DNA from: Bacillota bacterium
GTDB lineage: Bacteria > Bacillota > Clostridia > Lachnospirales > Lachnospiraceae
Direction: 5' to 3'
Length of the DNA: 64,000 nucleotides
NCBI GenBank assembly: GCA_023409535.1
Contig: JAEYGZ010000038.1
Coordinates: forward strand, 186,001 to 250,000
The notes beneath the pieces were generated by a model. It searched no databases. It was not told the DNA's origin and saw nothing but the letters and a program-made list of their open reading frames with translations. Of this stretch, positions 33,693 to 43,100 are shown piece after piece. How positions within the stretch are numbered: the first letter of the stretch is position 1; each line of letters opens with the position of its first letter. The translations under genes were made by a program, and so were the position numbers.

Positions 33693-33738
33693 CAATAATA
33701 GTAATTATTATTATAAAGAAGCATACCCAATTCGTCAA
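33693..33738 (-). promoter_or_regulatory. PerR/Fur gene promoter with overlapping operator
   Basis: TTGACG (33738-33733), exactly 17 bases, TATAAT (33715-33710). The -10 is embedded in TTATAATAATAATTACT, close to the PerR box TTATAATnATTATAA, so autorepression is expected. Confidence 0.8.
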
Positions 33739-33791
33739 GCATTTATTTTTTGGTGCAGCTGAGAAGATTTCTCAAAACACAGAAAAACCCG

Positions 33792-35381
33792 TTATTTCCG
33801 GTTTGCAGGCTCGATGTTGATACTCTTGCCCTTGATCTTTGCAGTCTTCATCACCTGAATAACCTCTGAGGCATACTCTCTTGGAACCTCGACAAAGGTA
33901 TATTTATCATACATATCAATGGATCCGATGAGCTTACCGGGCATTCCGGTTTCGCCTGCAATGGCGCCCAGAATATCCCCCGGTCTTACCCTCTGGTTCT
34001 TGCCAAGGTTAACAAATAATCTAACCATTCCGGCTTCCGCACCGGTATCACCAAAATCTTCTATCGCTCTCTCTTCGTCCTTGCCGTTGTCTTCGCCCAT
34101 CATCATCTTAAGAAATGCCGCAGCAATGTCCAGTGAAGTGAACTCTTCTTCATTCACTCTTTCCTCTATGATATTGATCATTTTTGTCAAATCTTCATTT
34201 TCTATAATTGATGCAAGCTTATCCAGAATCTTGTCTGCCTTCACCGCTGTCACATCATTGATGGACGGTATCGGCTGTACTTTAATCTTCGTCTTGCAAT
34301 ATCTCATGATGTCCTTCAGCTTATAGATCTCTCTGCCGACAATCAGGGTAAATGCCCTTCCCTCACGGCCGGCACGACCCGTACGTCCGATTCTGTGAAC
34401 ATAATATTCATCATCCTGTGGAACATCATAATTAAATACCGCTTCCACATCATCTACATCGATACCTCTGGCCGCCACATCAGTAGCTACAAGAATCTCT
34501 GTTCTTCCGTTACGGAAGCTATGCATAACACGGTCTCTCTGCTGCTGCTTTAAGTCTCCGTGTAAGCCTTCTGCAAAGTAACCCCTGCCCTGCAGTGCCG
34601 TCGTCAGCTCATCCACCTGCTTCTTTGTGTTGCAAAATACCAGGGAAAGCTTCGGATTATACATATCAAGAAGTCTAGACAAAGCCTCTTCCTTATTTTT
34701 CGGTGTTACTTCATAATAATACTGCTCAATCTTGGGTACAGTCAGCTCCTTCTTAACCACACGGATCATTTCCGCATTTTTCTGATAGGTTCTGGCGATC
34801 TCCAGGATCGGTCCCGGCATGGTGGCAGAAAAAAGTACGGTCTGTCGATCCTGCGGCGTATCGCTCAAGATGGTCTCAATATCATCGCGAAAGCCCATGT
34901 TTAACATCTCGTCCGCCTCATCCAGAATAACCATATTGACATGATCAAACTTTACGGTATTTCTTCTCATATGATCCATGACGCGTCCCGGAGTACCGAT
35001 GATAATCTGCACACCGGACTTTAAGGAACGTATCTGCTTCGAGATCTCCTGTCCGCCATATACCGGAAGGATCTTAATTCCGTGCAGAAATGCTCCCAGT
35101 TTGCGGATCTCTTCCGCCACCTGAATTGCAAGCTCTCTGGTAGGGCAAAGCACAACCGCCTGAAGATTGCGCTCCTTAGGATTAATCCTCTGCAATAAAG
35201 GGATACCGAATGCCGCAGTCTTACCTGTTCCGGTCTGAGCCTGACCTACAACATCCTTTCCCTCTAAGATAACCGGTATCGCATTTGCCTGTATCGGTGA
35301 CATTTCTTCAAAGCCCATCTCCTCTACGGCACGCAGGATGGCCGGATTCAATTCCAATTCATCAAATTTTGTTAATTCCAT
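33792..35381 (-). CDS. DEAD-box RNA helicase (CshA/DbpA type)
   Basis: 529 aa. Q motif region, motif I AQTGTGKTAAFG, PTRELAIQ, DEADEMLNMG, SATMPG, ATDVAARGIDV and HRIGRTGRAGREG are all intact. After the helicase core a linker leads to a C-terminal DbpA/CsdA RNA-binding domain (VRLFVNLGKNQRVRPGD to KGKSINIEPANRK). It acts in RNA unwinding, ribosome assembly or mRNA decay. It is monocistronic, downstream of the YgiQ terminator. Confidence 0.95.
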   Translation of the reverse strand: MELTKFDELELNPAILRAVEEMGFEEMSPIQANAIPVILEGKDVVGQAQTGTGKTAAFGIPLLQRINPKERNLQAVVLCPTRELAIQVAEEIRKLGAFLHGIKILPVYGGQEISKQIRSLKSGVQIIIGTPGRVMDHMRRNTVKFDHVNMVILDEADEMLNMGFRDDIETILSDTPQDRQTVLFSATMPGPILEIARTYQKNAEMIRVVKKELTVPKIEQYYYEVTPKNKEEALSRLLDMYNPKLSLVFCNTKKQVDELTTALQGRGYFAEGLHGDLKQQQRDRVMHSFRNGRTEILVATDVAARGIDVDDVEAVFNYDVPQDDEYYVHRIGRTGRAGREGRAFTLIVGREIYKLKDIMRYCKTKIKVQPIPSINDVTAVKADKILDKLASIIENEDLTKMINIIEERVNEEEFTSLDIAAAFLKMMMGEDNGKDEERAIEDFGDTGAEAGMVRLFVNLGKNQRVRPGDILGAIAGETGMPGKLIGSIDMYDKYTFVEVPREYASEVIQVMKTAKIKGKSINIEPANRK

Positions 35382-35444
35382 TCTAATTTCCTTTCTTTTA
35401 TCTCTAATCTCATATATTCCCCAATGACATAATCCATATGCGGT

Positions 35445-35475
35445 AAAAAAGCTCTTAGTCCCTTAGACCAAGAGC
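35445..35475 (-). terminator. Terminator after the YgiQ gene
   Basis: GCTCTTAGTC (35451-35460) pairs with GACCAAGAGC (35466-35475) and six T follow on the minus strand. Confidence 0.88.
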
Positions 35476-35556
35476 TGATTCATTGTAAAATTAAATTTAT
35501 TATGAAACAGATACTTTGCGTAGTATAGCATTGAAAAGCGGCTATTGTCAAGATAA

Positions 35557-37761
35557 TTATCTTACTTTACGGCTTCCTGATTTAGTCATAAATTTATTTT
35601 TATCATTATTACCTGGCTTGGATCGTAAATTGTTGATTTTAGTATTCTTTTGTCCTGACTGAGATACCGACGGCTTTGCCTTGAAATCCTTTTGTTCTGA
35701 TTTATATACCAATGACTTTGCCTTAGCATTCATTTGCCCTGACTTACTTCCGGAATTCTTTCCCTTGGTGTCTTTATATTCCGGTCTTGACACAGCATTC
35801 TTTCCTTTTGCATCCTTGCTGCCTGGCTTGGACACTGCATTTTTAGTCTTAGCATCTCTATTTTCCGTATAAATAAAAGTATTTCTCTTGCCGGATGCCC
35901 CCGCCTTTGTCTGCTCCTTCTGTTCCTTCCTCTCCTTCTCCACCCAATGCTTTTCTTTTGCAAATTGCCTCGGGCGAACCAGACATTTCCTGTCAAAGCC
36001 AATAAGATCAACACGGCCAGCCTTCTTAAGCGCCTCTGCCACCAGCTCATAATTCTTTGGATTACGGTATTGAATCAACGCTCTTTGCATTGCCTTCTCA
36101 TGGGGTGATTTCGGAACATATACTTCCTTTAAGGTTCTGGGGTCAAGTCCCGTATAATACATACAGGTCGAGATCGTGGACGGCGTCGGATAAAAGTCCT
36201 GAACCTGCTCCGGCATATAGCCCAGATCTCTCAGATATTCCGCCAGCTCCACAGCTTCCTTCAGGGTTGAACCGGGATGGGAGGAAATCAGATACGGCAC
36301 AATAAACTGGTTCTTGCCTAATTTGGCATTGGTCTTCTTATACCGTTCCTGGAACTTCTCGTATACCGCATTCTCAGGCTTACCCATCAGGGACAGTACA
36401 CTGTCGCTGATATGCTCCGGAGCCACCTTAAGCTGCCCGCTTACATGATGCTCGCACAGCTCCTCTAAGAATTTATCATCCTGGTCCGCCATCAGGTAGT
36501 CAAACCGTATCCCGGAACGGATAAATACCTTCTTTACCTTCGGAAGATTTCTCAGCTTACGAAGAAGCTCCATATAATCCTTATGGTCCACCTTCAGATT
36601 CTTACAGGGTGCAGGATATAAGCACTGCTTATTGGTACATGCTCCTTTGGTCTGCTGCTTCTCACACGCTATGTGCCTGAAGTTTGCCGTCGGCCCGCCT
36701 ACATCGTGAATATAGCCCTTAAAATCTTTATCCCAGATCATCTGGTTCGCTTCCGATAGGATCGATTCATGGCTTCTTGTCTGAAGGATCCTTCCTTGAT
36801 GAAAGGTCAGCGCACAATAATTGCAGCCTCCAAAGCAGCCGCGATTGCTTATCAGGCTGAACTTCACCTCCTGAATCGCCGGAATTCCCCCTGCTTCCTG
36901 ATAGGAAGGGTGATAATCCCTCATATAAGGCAAGGAATACACCCGGTCCATCTCCGACTGGGTTAAAGGCTTTGCAGGAGGATTCTGAACCACATACTCA
37001 TTATCCTTATAGGCTTCTACCAGACGCTTACCAGAGTAAGGGTCGGTATTGTTATACTGAATATTGAAGCTCTTTGCAAATTCCCTTTTGCTGTCAAGTA
37101 TGCTCTGAAAGCTGGGCAGTATTACTGCATCATAGACGGAATCAAGGCTTTTGGCCTTATAAACCGTCCCCTCGATGAAGGTAATATCCTTAATATCAAG
37201 CCCGCTGTTTAACGCCTCCGCAATCTGGACAATGGAATGCTCGCCCATACCATAGGAGATAATATCCGCCTGTGAATCCAGCAGGATTGACCGCTTCACT
37301 TTATCACTCCAATAATCGTAATGGGCGAGTCTTCTAAGACTTGCTTCTATTCCGCCGATAATAATCGGTATATTTTTATATTTCTTACGAATTAAATTAC
37401 AGTAAACAACGGTTGCGTGATCGGGTCTTAAGCCCATCTCTCCTCCGGGAGAGTAAGCATCCGTCTGTCTTCTCTTCCTGGCAACCGAATAATGGTTGAC
37501 CATGGAATCCATATTACCCCCGCTTACCAGAAAACCCAGCCTTGGTACTCCCAAGCTGCTGATACTATCCGCGTTCTTCCAATCAGGCTGCGCGATGATA
37601 CCAACCTTGAACCCATAGCTCTCCAATACTCTGCTGATTACTGCCGGACCAAAGGAGGGGTGATCCACATAAGCATCTCCCGCCACAAAGACAAAATCAC
37701 ACTGATCCCATCCTCTTTGCTCCATATCCAAGGCACTTATCGGTAAAAATTCTCGTTGCAT
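35557..37761 (-). CDS. YgiQ-family radical SAM protein with a Lys-rich repeat tail
   Basis: 734 aa. UPF0313/YgiQ architecture: N-terminal cobalamin-like region (FVFVAGDAYVDHPSFG), radical SAM motif CFGGCNYCALTFHQG (Cys309, 313, 316) and C-terminal conserved DFYPTPSTISTCMYYTG. The last 110 residues are not part of the family core: a basic low-complexity tail with imperfect repeats of about 17 residues (KGKNAVSRPEYKDT, KGKNSGSKSGQMNA). The function of YgiQ is unproven; radical SAM chemistry on a biomolecule is expected. Confidence 0.93.
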   Translation of the reverse strand: MQREFLPISALDMEQRGWDQCDFVFVAGDAYVDHPSFGPAVISRVLESYGFKVGIIAQPDWKNADSISSLGVPRLGFLVSGGNMDSMVNHYSVARKRRQTDAYSPGGEMGLRPDHATVVYCNLIRKKYKNIPIIIGGIEASLRRLAHYDYWSDKVKRSILLDSQADIISYGMGEHSIVQIAEALNSGLDIKDITFIEGTVYKAKSLDSVYDAVILPSFQSILDSKREFAKSFNIQYNNTDPYSGKRLVEAYKDNEYVVQNPPAKPLTQSEMDRVYSLPYMRDYHPSYQEAGGIPAIQEVKFSLISNRGCFGGCNYCALTFHQGRILQTRSHESILSEANQMIWDKDFKGYIHDVGGPTANFRHIACEKQQTKGACTNKQCLYPAPCKNLKVDHKDYMELLRKLRNLPKVKKVFIRSGIRFDYLMADQDDKFLEELCEHHVSGQLKVAPEHISDSVLSLMGKPENAVYEKFQERYKKTNAKLGKNQFIVPYLISSHPGSTLKEAVELAEYLRDLGYMPEQVQDFYPTPSTISTCMYYTGLDPRTLKEVYVPKSPHEKAMQRALIQYRNPKNYELVAEALKKAGRVDLIGFDRKCLVRPRQFAKEKHWVEKERKEQKEQTKAGASGKRNTFIYTENRDAKTKNAVSKPGSKDAKGKNAVSRPEYKDTKGKNSGSKSGQMNAKAKSLVYKSEQKDFKAKPSVSQSGQKNTKINNLRSKPGNNDKNKFMTKSGSRKVR

Positions 37762-37781
37762 TCTAACTCATCTTTCTAAAC

Positions 37782-37818
37782 GATATGCTATTTTATCAAT
37801 ACGATAAAATAGCATATC
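37782..37818. terminator. 15-bp palindrome between the FKBP lipoprotein and YgiQ genes
   Basis: GATATGCTATTTTAT (37782-37796) and its perfect complement (37804-37818) form a stem with a 7-base loop, 13 bases past the lipoprotein stop. AT-rich and without a T run, so it may be a weak terminator or a processing site. Confidence 0.6.
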
Positions 37819-37830
37819 ATAAGGTTTATA

Positions 37831-38937
37831 TTAAGCTTCTACTGAATTATCTACAATAAAGTCAATCGCTTTATTCAAGACCAGGTTCTCTCTTACCTGC
37901 TCCTCGGTTACATTTTTAAAGAACTCTTCTTCCGTGGTGCCATATTGTGTTAAGATATCTGCCAAGCCAGTCTTATATTCATCGTCGGTTAAGGATATAT
38001 TCTCAGCTTTTATAATGGCGTTTAATACCATTTCGCGAGCTGCACTTCCTTCGGCGTAAGACTTCTTCTGCTCATCATAGCTCTCCTGTGTCAATCCATT
38101 GGCACTAATGAAATCCGCCAACTCCATACCATACATCTGCGCATACTGGGTATACATGCTTTCCATCTCATAGCCATAATAATCAATTAATGTCTGAGGA
38201 TAAGAGGAGATGGTGGAATTCTCAACAACTGAGGAAAGCAGGTTGCTGATCTTCTCATTCTCCATGGTATCTTCATTGGATTTTTGAAGATCTTCGCGCT
38301 TAGCCTCTTTGTAAGCATCAATCGTATCATAATCCGTGTTGTCTTTTACATAGCTTTCCGTTAATTCCGGAGTCTTGGAAACCTTAATAGCATTTATCGT
38401 AACGTTGAATACTACAGCTTGTCCTGCCAAATCTGCTGACTGATAATCTGCAGGGAAGGTAAGATCAAGCGCTACCTTGTCCCCAACATTTTTTCCGATG
38501 AGTCCTTCCTCGAAGCCGTCAATAAATTGACCGGAACCAATGGTCAAATCCTGACCCTGGGCTGTACCGCCTTCAAATGCAACTCCATCCTTTAAGCCTT
38601 CGTAATCAATATTTACAATATCGCCGTCCTGAACCGCTCTGCCTGTAACCTCTTCCTGTGTTGCATCTGCTTCGAGATCGCTCTGGATCGCTTCATCAAT
38701 ATCCGCGTCTGTCACTTCTAATTTTGTATAAGCAGCGGTTATTCCTTTGTAATCACCTAATGTAACGTAATCACCTACTTCATATGCTTCCTTCACAGGT
38801 GCCTGCGAAGCTGTATCTTCTGCTGCCACAGACGGCGTAGGTGTTGCTGATGTTTCCGTACTGTCCTTCTTAGTACCGCATCCCCAAGCCAATGTAGCTA
38901 TGCTTAAACCTATTACCAATAAAAACGCCTTCTTCAT
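37831..38937 (-). CDS. Lipoprotein FKBP/trigger-factor-type peptidyl-prolyl isomerase
   Basis: 368 aa. Lipoprotein signal ending LAWGC (Cys20), Thr/Ser-rich linker, FKBP domain (about 115-200; VNIDYEGLKDGVAFEGG, FIDGFEEGLIGKNVGDK) and a helical trigger-factor C-terminal chaperone region (about 210-365). Trigger factor is normally cytoplasmic and has a ribosome-binding N-domain; that is missing here and replaced by a lipid anchor, so the protein should fold exported proteins outside the membrane, like PrsA. Transcribed ahead of YgiQ. Confidence 0.9.
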   Translation of the reverse strand: MKKAFLLVIGLSIATLAWGCGTKKDSTETSATPTPSVAAEDTASQAPVKEAYEVGDYVTLGDYKGITAAYTKLEVTDADIDEAIQSDLEADATQEEVTGRAVQDGDIVNIDYEGLKDGVAFEGGTAQGQDLTIGSGQFIDGFEEGLIGKNVGDKVALDLTFPADYQSADLAGQAVVFNVTINAIKVSKTPELTESYVKDNTDYDTIDAYKEAKREDLQKSNEDTMENEKISNLLSSVVENSTISSYPQTLIDYYGYEMESMYTQYAQMYGMELADFISANGLTQESYDEQKKSYAEGSAAREMVLNAIIKAENISLTDDEYKTGLADILTQYGTTEEEFFKNVTEEQVRENLVLNKAIDFIVDNSVEA

Positions 38938-39116
38938 TATAATAATTATCCTTTCCTTTTAACAATCGGTAAAGCCTGTTTGCCTTAACCAAAGTTTTAT
39001 TCAAGTGCTATACTCCGTTATACCATATTTTAAGCGAAAAAGAAAGTAAAAATCACACAGTTCATAAATATTTCACTGGATGTCACTGGGAGCTTTGTTA
39101 TCTCTATGCAAAAAAA

Positions 39117-39140
39117 CAGCCTCCAAAAAACCGGAGGCTG
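39117..39140 (-). terminator. darA terminator
   Basis: CAGCCTCC (39117-39124) and GGAGGCTG (39133-39140), followed by seven T on the minus strand. Confidence 0.9.
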
Positions 39141-39166
39141 AAATTATCCTATAGGGAAATATTGAT

Positions 39167-39484
39167 TTAAATCTTCTCAAACCGGTCCACATCCATAACA
39201 AAAATAGTTGCCCCGCCGACATTTACTACGACATTCATTGAAGCATATTCAATTGCTCCTACCGGATTGGATATAATCTGCTGTCTCGGTCCGCATTCCT
39301 TCTTAACAATCTCAATAACCGTATCAACCTTATCCTCTTCCGTTCCAATCATCAGCGTGGTATTGCCTTCCCTAAGAAAACCTCCTGTAGATGCAAGCTT
39401 GGTAACATAAAAGCCCTTCTTGTTCAGTGCCTCTGTCACATAGCTGCTATCAACATTTCGAACGATTACATAGATTAGTTTCAT
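39167..39484 (-). CDS. darA: Cyclic di-AMP receptor DarA (PstA-like)
   Basis: 105 aa, the usual length. Begins MKLIYVIVRNVDSSYVTEAL with the PII-like fold, then TKLASTGGFLREGNTTLMIG, which is the signature of the c-di-AMP-binding DUF970/DarA family. It binds c-di-AMP in the cytoplasm; the downstream partner is unknown. Monocistronic, with its own terminator. Confidence 0.93.
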   Translation of the reverse strand: MKLIYVIVRNVDSSYVTEALNKKGFYVTKLASTGGFLREGNTTLMIGTEEDKVDTVIEIVKKECGPRQQIISNPVGAIEYASMNVVVNVGGATIFVMDVDRFEKI

Positions 39485-39860
39485 AGAAGACCATCCTTTC
39501 TATCGGAAATTTGCAGTTGCAAAATATGTTACTAATTACCATCTGTTTATAGCTTTATTATAGTATATAGGAACTAGATTGTAAAGCTTTAATGACTTTT
39601 ATGCAGTCGGATGTATTGATAGAGGTAAAGCCAGCTTATGAGGCTGGCTTTAAAAGGGAGGGGAAATTATGAAAAAACAATCTATATAAATTTTACTTGC
39701 TGTTAGTCGAAGCCAGTAACCGCGCTGCAGTCGTGGCTTCTTTTTATGAAGGAGATTAAATTATTTAACTTATGAGTTTATTATATCTGCTAAATGTGTT
39801 CAATCTATTACCGAAACGTGAACTTATTATGAAGATTATAAAAACAAAATAATAATTTAT
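39485..39860. other. Intergenic region with two hairpins, possible small RNA
   Basis: Apart from the darA promoter region, this gap holds two structures on the plus strand: AAAGCCAGC/GCTGGCTTT (39627-39651) and GAAGCCA/TGGCTTC followed by five T (39709-39745), a terminator. Between them GGGAGGGG precedes a six-codon reading frame (ATG at 39670). No annotated gene would use this plus-strand terminator, so a short transcript is possible. Nothing else is recognised. Confidence 0.45.
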
Positions 39861-40170
39861 GGCCAGCCAAAGTCAGGAGACAGGTGCAACAACAGGAATG
39901 GTCAGCGGGAAGGCATTTGACAAGATCGTTATTGTTCTTAGCATAAATCAAGGCTGATATAAAATGCGCGATATCTAAGGGGGAAAGTGCCAAGGACGGC
40001 ACTTTCAGGCGCTTTGGACAGGAAGTCCATAAAGCGCCGACCCGCAGGTCTTAGATAACCTAAATCGCATTTTATATCAGCCTTGATTTATGCTTAGAAC
40101 AATAGATTGCAGTCAACAGCCTTCCCACTGACCATTCCTGTTGTTACACCTGTTTCCGTTCCTTTGTCGA
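39861..40170 (-). repeat. Long-palindrome repeat, copy B, directly after ileS
   Basis: Arms 39876-39979 and 40050-40157 are inverted repeats of about 105 bases. The centre contains the same two hairpins as copy A, here GGCGCTTT/AAAGCGCC and GAAAGTGCC/GGCACTTTC. Read on the minus strand it has the same orientation relative to ileS that copy A has to hydA, starting 5-10 bases after the stop. Outer flanks AAAGGAACGG and CTTTGGCTGGC match copy A. No gene is encoded. Confidence 0.93.
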
Positions 40171-40175
40171 ACCAT

Positions 40176-43100
40176 TTACAGCCTTTCAACCCCCAGCGTT
40201 ACATCCTCTCCGTTAATGCTCCACTCCTTTGTAAATCCCTGTACCCGATCAAGGATCACTTCCTTTGCAAGCACCTGGGACTTAATCTCTTCTGCATTAC
40301 GGCTCATAATATCCTTAATTTTATCATTACCGCTTTGGTAGATGCGGATATGGTCCATTACCTCAAAGTCTGCTTCCTTACGCATGGTCTGGATCTTACT
40401 GATGATCTCGTTGACATAGCCTTCTTCGATCAGCGCATCTGTCAGGTTGGTATCAAGAACGACTGTAATGCCGCGATCAGAGTCAGAGATAAAGCCCTCT
40501 GTCTGCGCCGCCTCGATTAATAAATCATCCTTGTCAAGAACTGCCTCCGTACCTTCCAGATTAATCTTCAGCTGCCCGGTGGCATTGAGCTCATCCATTG
40601 CCTGATTGCCGTTTAATTCTGCAAGAAGCGTACGGATTGTGCCGATCTGCTTTCCAAACTTCGGTCCCAGGGTCTTTAACTGGGGTTTGAAATTATAGGA
40701 GGTGAAGGCGCGCACATCATCGGTAAATACAACATCCTTCACATTTAATTCCTCGGAGATAATTGCAGTATAGAATTCGGATACTGCTTTCTCTGCCTTT
40801 ACATACATCTTGCCGATGGGCTGACGGTTCTTGATATTGGCTGTATTTCTGCAGGCACGGCCAAGAACAACCACCTCCAGTACCTCTTCCATGTTCGCCT
40901 CAAGCTCTGTGTCAATCCATGCCTCATGATAAGCCGGATAATCACTGAGGTGGATACTTGCAGGAGCAGTCTTATCAATACTTCTTACCAGGTTCTGATA
41001 GATGTCCTCCGTCATGAACGGAATGAAGGGTGCAGCCAGTCTGGATACGGTAACCAGGGCGGTATACAGGGTCATATACGCATTGATCTTATCCTGGGGC
41101 ATACCCTTTGCCCAGAAGCGCTCCCTGCTTCTTCTGACATACCAGTTGGAAAGCTCATCAACAAAGTCGGCAAGTGCTCTCGCACCTTCGGTAATTCTAT
41201 AATTGTCCAGATGCTCATCCACGGATTTCACGAGAGTATTCAGCCTGGACAGAAGCCATTTATCCATAACAGGAAGCTTCTCATATTCCAGCTGATATTT
41301 GGTTGCATCAAAATTATCAATATTCGCGTACAATACGAAAAATGCGTAGGTATTCCAGAGGGTACCCATGAACTTTCTCTGACCTTCGGTTACCGCACCA
41401 TGATGGAAGCGGTTCGGCAGCCACAATGCGGAGTTGACGTAGAAATACCAGCGGATGGCATCTGCACCATGCTGCTCCAGAGCGTCAAAGGGATCTACCG
41501 CATTGCCCTTGGACTTTGACATCTTCTGTCCGTTCTCGTCCTGTACGTGACCTAATACAATAACATTTTTAAAAGGCGACTGTTCAAAAATGAGTGTGGA
41601 GATTGCCAGCAGGGAATAGAACCATCCTCTGGTCTGGTCAACGGCCTCACTGATAAAGTCCGCAGGAAATCTTTCTTCAAAGATCTCTTTATTCTCAAAT
41701 GGATAATGCCACTGCGCAAAGGGCATGGAACCGGAATCATACCAGCAGTCGATCACCGGCTTCACCCGGGTCATCTGCTTGCCGCATTCCGGGCATTTAA
41801 TCGTAACCGCATCGATAAAGGGTCTGTGAAGCTCAATATCGTCAGGGCAGTTATCGGACATGGATTTCAATTCCTCAATGCTTCCGATACAGTGGCGATG
41901 TCCGTCCTCACATTCCCAGATGGGAAGCGGAGTTCCCCAGTAACGGTCACGGGAAAGTCCCCAATCCTGCACATTCTTTAACCAGTCTCCAAAACGTCCC
42001 TGGCCGATACTTTCCGGCATCCAGTTAATCGTATTGTTATTGGCAATCAGATCGTCTCTTACGGCAGTCATCTTGATAAACCAGGATTCTCTTGCATAAT
42101 AGATAAGCGGTGTATCGCAGCGCCAGCAGAAGGGATAGCTGTGCTCAAACTTCAGTATCTTAAAAAGCAAGCCTTTCTGTGTCAGCAGCTTCATAATCGG
42201 TTCATCCGCTGTCTTGCAGAACATTCCCGCAAAGTCCGCCGCCTCCGGCTTAAACTCACCCTTACTGTCAATCAGCTGTACAAAGGGCAGGTCATAAATT
42301 TTACCGACGCGATTATCATCCTCACCAAAGGCCGGAGCAATATGAACAACACCGGTACCGTCGCTTAACGTTACATAATTATCACAGGTTATAAAGTACG
42401 CCTTCTTATCCACCGCCGCATAATCAAAAAGCGGCTCATATTCCTTGTATTCCAGATCCCTGCCTGTATAAGTCTCTTCAACCTCATAATCGCCCTCAAG
42501 TACTCCAAGAAGCGCTTCCGCAAGGATATAGTGTTCTGTTCCTGCTGCCGGCTCCTGTTCCTGTCCATGCTTATGCTCCTGTCCATGATCCCCGTCATGC
42601 TTATGTCCATGATCGTGTCCGCAGGCGCAGCTGCCGTCCTTCTTCAGAACAGTTCCTTTTGAATCCACAGCCACCTTGACCTTTACATAGGTTTCCTGCG
42701 GATTTACGCAAAGAGCCACATTAGAGGGCAGGGTCCAGGGTGTGGTGGTCCAGGCAAGGATATATTCATCCTTGGTTCCTTTTACGCGGAATTTAGCGAT
42801 AACGGACTTTTCTTTCACATCCTTATAGCCCTGAGCAACCTCATGGCTGGATAAAGGGGTTCCGCAGCGCGGGCAGTAAGGAACAATCTTAAAGCCTTTA
42901 TAAAGAAGTTCCTTCTCCCAGATCTGCTTTAAGGACCACCATTCAGATTCAATATAATCGTTATGATAGGTGACATAGGGGTTATCCATGTCGGCCCAGA
43001 AGCCGACGGTTCCGGAGAAATCCTCCCACATCCCCTTATACTTCCATACGCTTTCCTTGCACTCCTGCAGAAACGGCTCCAGACCATACTGCTCGATCTG

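Noticed and set aside
39670..39690. Six-codon reading frame as a real peptide gene
   Set aside because: Too short to support by sequence alone; kept only as part of a possible small RNA.
42541..42640. Sequencing or assembly artefact in ileS
   Set aside because: The His-rich insert keeps the frame and the flanking CP1 sequence is intact, so it is treated as real.
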